45,573 nt of DNA from Pseudomonas sp. GM80 (GTDB lineage Bacteria; Pseudomonadota; Gammaproteobacteria; Pseudomonadales; Pseudomonadaceae): the NCBI RefSeq assembly GCF_000282515.1, contig NZ_AKJD01000254.1:1-45573 (forward strand). Direction: 5' to 3'. The notes under the pieces were generated by a model that was not told where the DNA came from, made no database searches, and saw nothing but the letters and a program-made list of their open reading frames with translations. Positions within the stretch are counted from its first letter, which is position 1. Each line of letters starts with the position of its first letter. Both the position numbers and the translations under genes were made by a program. Positions 39,973 through 45,573 of this stretch are shown in pieces.

Positions 39973-39994
39973 GGCTCGGGGTCGAACTCCGTCG

Positions 39995-40474
39995 TCAGTC
40001 GCGCGCTAAAAGGCGCGGGGCAAGCTCTTTGAGGGCGCGGCGATACACCTCGCGCTTGAATGTCACCACCTGGCCCAACGGATACCAATAGCTGACCCAG
40101 CGCCAGCCATCGAACTCCGGTTTACCGGTCAAATCCATCCGCACCCGCTGCTCGTTGGAGATCAGGCGCAGGAGAAACCATTTCTGTTTCTGGCCGATGC
40201 ACAGCGGTTGGCTGTGGGTACGCACCAGACGTTGCGGCAAACGATAGCGCAACCAGCCCCGGGTACAGGCCAGTATTTCAACATCTTCACGTTCCAGGCC
40301 AACTTCTTCGTTCAGCTCGCGGTACAAGGCGTCTTCCGGCGTCTCTTCAGGGTTGATTCCCCCTTGCGGAAACTGCCAGGCATCTTGATTGATACGGCGA
40401 GCCCATAGCACCTGGCCGGCGTCATTCGTCAGAATGATCCCGACATTGGGGCGGAAACCATCGGGGTCGATCAC
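39995..40474 (-). CDS. rppH: RNA pyrophosphohydrolase
   Basis: The GTG at 40474 gives 159 residues beginning with the conserved [14 protein letters not shown]. The Nudix box is complete: [20 protein letters not shown] followed by VGL. RppH removes pyrophosphate from 5'-triphosphate mRNA ends and so starts RNase E-dependent decay. Upstream in-frame ATG codons would add a non-conserved extension. It is the first gene of the rppH-ptsP operon. Confidence 0.95.
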
Positions 40475-40617
40475 GGGCACAACCTCGCAAACGCATGTCG
40501 CCGCATTGTTCCACAAAGGTTGATAAGGCGGCAACGAAGCTTCCTACCTTATGTGCACTCTTGTGAAAAGACCGTATTCTTGTCGCCTTTTTACAGACTT
40601 ATCAGCGGGTAACTGCA

Positions 40618-41274
40618 ATGCGCCTGGCACTCTTCGATTTGGACAACACCCTTCTGGGCGGCGACAGCGATCACGCCTGGGGCGACTATCTGTGTGAACG
40701 CGGTTTCCTCGACCCGATTGCGTACAAAGCGCGCAACGACGAGTTCTATCAGGATTACCTGGCCGGCAAACTGGATAACGCCGCATACCTGAACTTCTGC
40801 CTGGAGATCCTCGGCCGCACCGACATGGCCGTGCTCGAGCAATGGCACAGCGATTACATGCGCGACTGCATCGAACCGATCGTCCTGCCGCAAGCGCTGG
40901 AACTGCTGAAAAAGCACCGTGATGCCGGCGACAAACTGGTGATCATCACCGCGACCAACCGCTTCGTGACGGCGCCGATTGCTGTGCGTCTGGGCGTTGA
41001 AACCCTGATCGCCACTGAATGTGAAATGGTCGATGGCCGTTACAGCGGGCGCAGCACGGATATTCCGTGCTTCCGCGAAGGCAAGGTGACGCGCCTGAAT
41101 CGTTGGCTGGAAGAGACCGGGTATTCGCTGGACGACAGCTATTTCTATAGCGATTCGATGAATGACTTGCCGTTGCTGGAGCAGGTGGCGAATCCGGTCG
41201 CTGTCGATCCGGATCCGAATCTGCGTGCCGAGGCCGAGAAACGCGGCTGGCCAGTGATTACTCTGCGCGACTGA
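40618..41274 (+). CDS. HAD phosphatase, probable histidinol-phosphatase
   Basis: This is a 218-residue HAD-IB (SerB-like) enzyme. Motif I is FDLDNTLLGGDSD (Asp7, Asp9), motif II is IITATNRF, a Lys lies in REGKVTRL and motif III is SDSMNDLPLL. It is the counterpart of PAO1 PA0335, which I recall has been reported as the histidinol-phosphate phosphatase of histidine synthesis. Without that link only a small-molecule phosphatase could be claimed. It is divergent from rppH and followed by a family D REP. Confidence 0.82.
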   Translation: MRLALFDLDNTLLGGDSDHAWGDYLCERGFLDPIAYKARNDEFYQDYLAGKLDNAAYLNFCLEILGRTDMAVLEQWHSDYMRDCIEPIVLPQALELLKKHRDAGDKLVIITATNRFVTAPIAVRLGVETLIATECEMVDGRYSGRSTDIPCFREGKVTRLNRWLEETGYSLDDSYFYSDSMNDLPLLEQVANPVAVDPDPNLRAEAEKRGWPVITLRD

Positions 41275-41280
41275 TGACGC

Positions 41281-41373
41281 CATCGCTGGCAAGCCAGCTC
41301 CCACAGGGACTATCAGTGGACACAAATTTTGTGGACAGCTCAAAAACCTGTGGGAGCTGGCTTGCCAGCGATT
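41281..41373. repeat. REP-type palindrome, family D
   Basis: CATCGCTGGCAAGCCAGCTC and its complement, ending near 41373, flank a spacer that itself contains ACAAATTTTGT. It lies between the convergent HAD and DUF2269-like genes. Confidence 0.88.
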
Positions 41374-41394
41374 GGCTCGACTCGGTATGTAGCC

Positions 41395-41808
41395 TTAAAC
41401 AGGCTTGGCACCCATCAACCCCGCAATGGCGAGAAACCCAACGCCGCTGACAATCGCCAGGGCCAGATTGAATTTCCAGTTACCTACCCCGCTAGTCCAC
41501 AGCCGATTAAGCCGCACCAACAGCCACACGGCACTCAACGTGGCCACGGCATAGATCACGCTGGAACCCAGAATCCAGAACTGCCCCAGTGGCCAGCCGA
41601 TCAGGTGTACCAACCACCAGCCGGTGAAAGGCATGCTCAGCATACCGATCAGCATCAAACACCAGATAAACAGCCAAGGGCGCTGCATCGTGCTCGCGGG
41701 CCCTTCGCTGCGATTACGCCAGGTCAGAGCGGCAAGCCCCAACCCGCTGACGAGGATCACCACGGTCGCCGCGACGTGAAGGACTTTCAGGGTGGTCAGG
41801 GTTTCCAT
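41395..41808 (-). CDS. DUF2269-like integral membrane protein
   Basis: The 137-residue protein has four hydrophobic segments (about 5-27, 45-65, 75-97 and 112-133). The N-terminal KVLHVAATVVILVSGLG is typical of the DUF2269 group of small membrane proteins. Function is unknown. It stands alone between the HAD gene and ilvA, in the same direction as ilvA and 40 bases downstream of it, so it may be cotranscribed with ilvA. Confidence 0.8.
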   Translation of the reverse strand: METLTTLKVLHVAATVVILVSGLGLAALTWRNRSEGPASTMQRPWLFIWCLMLIGMLSMPFTGWWLVHLIGWPLGQFWILGSSVIYAVATLSAVWLLVRLNRLWTSGVGNWKFNLALAIVSGVGFLAIAGLMGAKPV

Positions 41809-41848
41809 GAATTTCTCTTCCTTGGGCCATGCCCATCAGCGTAGCCGC

Positions 41849-43363
41849 TCAGCCAAGAAACAGCTGATAGGCCGGGTTCTCGCTTTCATCCCAGTACGGG
41901 TAGCCGATTTCCTCAAGCGCTGCCGGCACCAGATGGCGCTCGTCGTGCGGCACTTGCAGGCCGGCGACCACACGGCCATCGGCGGCGCCGTGGTTGCGGT
42001 AGTGGAACATCGAGATGTTCCAGCGCCCACCGAGCTTGTTAAGGAAGTTGAACAGTGCGCCCGGACGTTCCGGGAATTCGAAGCGGAACACCACTTCATC
42101 GACCACCTGCGCCGCGCGGCCGCCGACCATGTGCCGGATGTGCAACTTGGCCAGTTCATTGTCGGTCAGGTCGAGCACCGGGAAGCCCTGCTCAGTGAGG
42201 CTCGCCAGCAACGCACTGCGCGGGTCGTTTTCCGGGTGGGTCTGCACGCCAACGAAGATGTGCGCTTCGCTGCCGGTGTTGTAGCGGTAGTTGAATTCGG
42301 TGATCTGGCGCTTGCCGATGGCCTCGCAAAACGCCTTGAAGCTGCCGGCCTTCTCGGGAATGGTCACGGCAATGATCGCTTCGCGGCCTTCACCCAGTTC
42401 AGCGCGCTCGGCGACATGGCGCAGGCGATCGAAGTTGACGTTGGCGCCGGAGTCGATGGCGACGAAGGTCTGGCCGCTGACGCCGCGTTGCTCAACGTAC
42501 TTCTTGATCCCGGCCACGCCCAACGCACCGGCAGGTTCGGTGATCGAGCGGGTATCGTCGTAGATATCCTTGATGGCTGCGCAGATCTCGTCAGTGCTGA
42601 CGGTGATCACTTCATCGACATAGTCTTTGCAGATCTCGAAGGTGTGCTGGCCGATCTGCGCCACCGCCACGCCATCGGCAAAGATGCCCACGGTTGGCAG
42701 AACGACGCGCTCGCCCGCAGCCATCGCCGCTTGCAGGCAGTTGGAGTCGTCCGGCTCGACGCCGATGACCTTGATGTCCGGGCGCAGGTATTTGACGTAC
42801 GCGGCGATACCGGCGATCAGACCGCCACCACCGACCGGAACGAAAATCGCGTCCAGCGGCTGCGGGTGCTGGCGCAGAATTTCCATCGCCACGGTGCCCT
42901 GCCCGGCGATGGTGTGCGGATCGTCGTACGGGTGGATGTAGACGTAGCCTTTTTCATCGACCAGTTTCAGCGAGTAGGCCAGCGCTTCCGGGAACGAGTC
43001 GCCGTGCAGTACCACCTTGCCGCCACGCGAACGCACGCCTTCGACCTTGATCTCGGGGGTAGTCTTGGGCATGACGATGGTGGCTTTCACGCCCAACACT
43101 TTCGCCGCCAGGGCCAGACCCTGCGCATGGTTGCCCGCCGACGCGGTGACCACGCCGCGGGCGCGCTCTTCGTCGGTCAGCTGAGTCAGCTTGTTGTAGG
43201 CGCCGCGAATCTTGAACGAGAACACCGGCTGCAAGTCTTCGCGCTTGAGCCAAATGTCATTGCCCAGCCGCTCGGAGAGCTGGCGAGCGTTCTGCAGCGG
43301 GGTTTCTACGGCAACGTCATAAACGCGCGAGGTGAGGATCTTTTTGACGTACTGTTCGAGCAT
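41849..43363 (-). CDS. ilvA: Threonine dehydratase, biosynthetic
   Basis: The 504-residue PLP enzyme converts threonine to 2-oxobutanoate, the entry to isoleucine. The PLP lysine is Lys51 in FSFKIRGAYNKL, and the glycine-rich phosphate loop is VGGGGLIAG. Two ACT-like regulatory domains occupy about residues 325-500 and fit feedback control by isoleucine and valine. It is divergent from rpiA across 260 bases that hold a REP and two promoters. Confidence 0.95.
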   Translation of the reverse strand: MLEQYVKKILTSRVYDVAVETPLQNARQLSERLGNDIWLKREDLQPVFSFKIRGAYNKLTQLTDEERARGVVTASAGNHAQGLALAAKVLGVKATIVMPKTTPEIKVEGVRSRGGKVVLHGDSFPEALAYSLKLVDEKGYVYIHPYDDPHTIAGQGTVAMEILRQHPQPLDAIFVPVGGGGLIAGIAAYVKYLRPDIKVIGVEPDDSNCLQAAMAAGERVVLPTVGIFADGVAVAQIGQHTFEICKDYVDEVITVSTDEICAAIKDIYDDTRSITEPAGALGVAGIKKYVEQRGVSGQTFVAIDSGANVNFDRLRHVAERAELGEGREAIIAVTIPEKAGSFKAFCEAIGKRQITEFNYRYNTGSEAHIFVGVQTHPENDPRSALLASLTEQGFPVLDLTDNELAKLHIRHMVGGRAAQVVDEVVFRFEFPERPGALFNFLNKLGGRWNISMFHYRNHGAADGRVVAGLQVPHDERHLVPAALEEIGYPYWDESENPAYQLFLG

Positions 43364-43459
43364 CGGAAAGCATCACTGAGCGGGTTGGGCAGGGCCAAGG
43401 AGTCTAACCCGGCTTTTGCCCGGGCGACCACACGAATCCAGAGGTTTTAGCCGCGCCTT

Positions 43460-43535
43460 AAAAGATCGCAGCCTTCGGCAGCTCCTACAGAATGCATGCG
43501 ATTCCTGTAGGAGCTGCCGCAGGCTGCGATCTTTT
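43460..43535. repeat. REP-type palindrome, family A
   Basis: AAAAGATCGCAGCCTTCGGC and its near complement, with about 18 bases between, lie in the divergent ilvA-rpiA gap. That is an unusual place for an element usually found at transcript ends. Confidence 0.85.
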
Positions 43536-43623
43536 GATCTGCCAATAGGACAATGACCTTCCCAGACATGGGGCCTATAATGCCGGCCTTTCCGTTCTCA
43601 CCTTGCCCGCTTCCGGAGCCCGC

Positions 43624-44298
43624 ATGACCCAGGATCAACTCAAACAGGCAGTGGCTCAGGCCGCCGTCGACTTCATCCTTCCGAAACTCGACGACAAGAG
43701 CATCGTCGGGGTCGGCACCGGCTCCACCGCCAACTGCTTCATCGACGCACTGGCCCAGCACAAGGGCGCGTTCGATGGCGCGGTCGCCAGTTCCGAAGCC
43801 ACCGCTGCGCGCCTGAAAGGCCACGGGATTCCGGTGTATGAGCTGAACACCGTCAGCGACCTGGAGTTCTACGTCGACGGCGCCGATGAAAGCGACGCGC
43901 ACCTGAACCTGATCAAGGGCGGCGGCGCTGCCCTGACCCGCGAGAAGATCGTTGCGGCCGTGGCCAAGACCTTCATCTGCATCGCCGACGCCAGCAAACT
44001 GGTGCCGGTGCTGGGCGAATTCCCGCTGCCGGTCGAAGTGATCCCGATGGCCCGCAGCCACGTCGCGCGTCAGCTGGTAAAACTGGGCGGCGACCCGGTG
44101 TACCGCGAAGGCGTACTGACCGATAACGGCAACATCATTCTTGATGTGTTCAACCTGCAGATCACCAACCCGGTGGAGCTGGAAGCGCAGATCAATGCGA
44201 TCGTCGGCGTGGTCACCAACGGCCTGTTCGCGGCGCGTCCGGCGGACCTGCTGCTGCTGGGCACACCTGAAGGCGTGAAAACCCTCAAGGCTGAGTAA
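43624..44298 (+). CDS. rpiA: Ribose-5-phosphate isomerase A
   Basis: The ATG at 43624 gives 224 residues, matching the E. coli enzyme (219); an in-frame ATG 21 bases earlier adds a non-conserved piece. It interconverts ribose 5-phosphate and ribulose 5-phosphate. Family landmarks are VGVGTGSTANCFIDAL (phosphate loop), DGADESDAHLNLIKGGGAALTREKIVA with the catalytic acid and lysine region, and ADASKLV. CCGGAG lies eight bases before the start. Confidence 0.96.
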   Translation: MTQDQLKQAVAQAAVDFILPKLDDKSIVGVGTGSTANCFIDALAQHKGAFDGAVASSEATAARLKGHGIPVYELNTVSDLEFYVDGADESDAHLNLIKGGGAALTREKIVAAVAKTFICIADASKLVPVLGEFPLPVEVIPMARSHVARQLVKLGGDPVYREGVLTDNGNIILDVFNLQITNPVELEAQINAIVGVVTNGLFAARPADLLLLGTPEGVKTLKAE

Positions 44299-44336
44299 GC
44301 CAAACTGCCCGAAAATGTATGGGCAGACGAATAAAC

Positions 44337-44462
44337 CTGTGGGAGCTAACCTTGTGGTGAGGGGATTTATCCCCGATGGGCTGCGTAGCAGTCCTGCTTT
44401 TTGGGGCCGCTTCGCGACCCATCGGGGATAAATCCCCTCACCACAAAAGCCAGCTCCCACAG
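44337..44462. repeat. Nested REP elements: family C inside family D
   Basis: Outer arms CTGTGGGAGCTA (44337-44348) and AGCCAGCTCCCACAG (44448-44462) belong to a family D element. They are separated by a complete family C palindrome (44352-44446, beginning TTGTGGTGAGGGGATTTATC). The inner element thus appears to have been inserted into the outer one. It lies between convergent rpiA and the YjiK-like gene. Confidence 0.8.
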
Positions 44463-44478
44463 TGTTTTGTGGTGTTTG

Positions 44479-45396
44479 TCAGGGTTGAGTGGTTTTTTTG
44501 AAGACGTAGAACAGGTTCGGCTCGCTCACCAGGTACAGCGTGCCGTCGTCGTCCATCGCAATGCCTTCCGCCTGTGGCACGGTTTTCTTCAAACCCTGCC
44601 GCCCGCCACTGATCGACATGGTGCTCAACGGGCGCCCATCGACATCCAGTTCCAGAATCAACCGCGACTCGTCCGACAGCGCCAACAAATGGCCGCTGCG
44701 CTCATCGTATTGCAGGCTCGACAGGTCACGCACAAACATCCCGGCATCGCGCTTGGGGTTGTTGATCACGTGCACCGCGTAAGATTTTTCCGGGTTGAAG
44801 TGCGGAAAGCCATGCACTTCGTAGATCAGCATCGGATCGCGCTCTTTCGCCACAAACAAGCGCTTGCCCACGGAATCATAGGCCAACCCCTCGAAACCCT
44901 TGTTGCCGCTCATGTGCACGCCGAGGGTCATCTGCTCGGCATCGGCCGCATCGAGGAAGGTCGTATCTTTTTCCAGGTGGATCTTGATCAGCCGCTGCTG
45001 GCGTTCGTCGGTGATCACATAGGTGTCGGCGCTGATGAACTCGACCGCTTCCGGGTCGCCGAAACCGATCAGCGCGATGCGCCGCAGGATCTTGCCTTCC
45101 AGCGACAACTCGACCAACTCGGCATTCTTGTTGGTGACGGTGAACAGGCTTTTGCGCACCGGATCGAAGGTCAGTGCTGAAACATCGTCGTCCAGCCCTT
45201 CGATGACTCGCGCTTCGATCTCGACTCGATATTGGTCCAAGGCAATCGACTCACTGCTCTGCGTCTGCCACAGCGTATGCAGGTTGAACCAGGCGCGCTC
45301 GAACAGACGCATATATTGGCCAATCGCAATCAACGCGATCAGGGCAATCACCGACAGGAGGATGACCAGAGGTTTGGGACGGGCAAGTCGACGCAT
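44479..45396 (-). CDS. SdiA-regulated (YjiK-like) protein, membrane-anchored
   Basis: The ATG at 45396 gives 305 residues; a start 84 bases earlier is possible but its extension is not conserved-looking. A short basic N-terminus and a single hydrophobic segment (about residues 8-28, PLVILLSVIALIALIAIG) anchor a periplasmic domain. That domain is a probable beta-propeller of the SdiA-regulated/YjiK family (repeats such as DVSALTFDPVRKSLFTVTNKNAE, GFEGLAYDSVGKRLFVAKE, QAEGIAMDDDGTLYLVSEPNLFYVF). Function is unknown. Confidence 0.82.
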   Translation of the reverse strand: MRRLARPKPLVILLSVIALIALIAIGQYMRLFERAWFNLHTLWQTQSSESIALDQYRVEIEARVIEGLDDDVSALTFDPVRKSLFTVTNKNAELVELSLEGKILRRIALIGFGDPEAVEFISADTYVITDERQQRLIKIHLEKDTTFLDAADAEQMTLGVHMSGNKGFEGLAYDSVGKRLFVAKERDPMLIYEVHGFPHFNPEKSYAVHVINNPKRDAGMFVRDLSSLQYDERSGHLLALSDESRLILELDVDGRPLSTMSISGGRQGLKKTVPQAEGIAMDDDGTLYLVSEPNLFYVFKKTTQP

Positions 45397-45492
45397 TCGG
45401 GCGGGCTCGGAATCAAAACAGGCGGATGAAATATCATGCCCGTCTGAACTGAAGCTTAATGGCCACTTGCCCCAAACCACAACCCAACCTCG

Positions 45493-45573
45493 TGTAGGAG
45501 CTGCCGAAGGCTGCGATCTTTTGATTTTGTTTTCAGGATCAAAATCAAAAGATCGCAGCCTGCGGCAGGTCCT
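45493..45573. repeat. REP-type palindrome, family A, reaching the window end
   Basis: TGTAGGAGCTGCCGAAGGCT and its complement are joined by GATCTTTTGATTTTG/AAAATCAAAAGATC, leaving a loop of about ten bases. The outermost right end is cut by the window border. Confidence 0.8.

Noticed and set aside
37756..40032. A 758-codon open frame on the plus strand opposite ptsP
   Set aside because: It mirrors the ptsP coding frame, is rich in His, Gln, Arg and Asp as expected from antisense of GC-rich genes, and shows no domain. ptsP itself has all family motifs.

Overview
The window looks like a core-chromosome segment of a Pseudomonas from the fluorescens group. The evidence is the GC-rich codon use, the dense REP-type intergenic palindromes (five sequence families), and a gene order that, from memory, runs antiparallel to P. 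aeruginosa PAO1 from about PA0368 down to PA0330. That order is YheT-type hydrolase, TetR, coniferyl aldehyde dehydrogenase, GMC oxidoreductase, coaD, fdx, mutM, HDOD protein, pfpI, rlmI, ilvD, folA, thyA, lgt, TSUP permease, NRDE protein, ptsP, rppH, HAD phosphatase, ilvA and rpiA. No database search was run; identifications rest on motifs and family recognition.

Layout. 1-7.6 kb: end of an alpha/beta hydrolase, an AraC regulator, 3-mercaptopyruvate sulfurtransferase, a divergent TetR/aldehyde dehydrogenase pair followed by a Tat-signal protein and a GMC oxidoreductase, then coaD and a 2[4Fe-4S] ferredoxin. 7.6-12 kb: a small exported protein, mutM, an HDOD protein, a PfpI/DJ-1 protein and rlmI. 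12.2-15.7 kb: an accessory operon of four genes (see below). 15.9-24.1 kb: ilvD, a periplasmic phosphorylcholine-phosphatase-like HAD enzyme, a cystine symporter, folA, and a membrane protein/GTPase pair (DUF2868/DUF3482). 24.2-31.0 kb: a 2-aminoethylphosphonate-type uptake and catabolism operon (ABC ATPase, fused permease, binding protein, FAD oxidoreductase, PhnZ-like HD oxygenase) with a LysR regulator nearby. 31.0-33.9 kb: divergent cadA/cadR with a classic MerR-type 19-bp-spacer promoter. 34-45.5 kb: housekeeping genes from thyA to rpiA and a YjiK/SdiA-regulated-like protein.

The most unusual part is 12.2-15.7 kb, inserted between rlmI and ilvD. A 23-codon gene with a strong ribosome binding site is followed by a stable hairpin. 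Then come three overlapping genes: a SagB/ThcOx-type flavin dehydrogenase with an N-terminal extension, an AurF-like diiron oxygenase with the complete set of metal ligands, and a Bcr/CflA-type MFS exporter. This has the architecture of a ribosomally made, peptide-derived natural product (RiPP) cluster, but it has no YcaO cyclodehydratase and the candidate precursor has no Cys or Ser. Ordinary azole chemistry is therefore unlikely. The start region of the 23-codon gene folds as a 6-bp stem presenting AAGGA in the loop, which overlaps the Shine-Dalgarno. That is the form of an RsmA/RsmE site and suggests Gac/Rsm control, as for many Pseudomonas exoproducts. I do not recognise the product.

Intergenic space is dominated by REP-like palindromes, including one element nested inside another (44.3-44.5 kb) and a 19-bp tandem array that appears to have grown from a REP end (10.6-10.7 kb). 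I saw no tRNA, rRNA, insertion sequence or CRISPR array.
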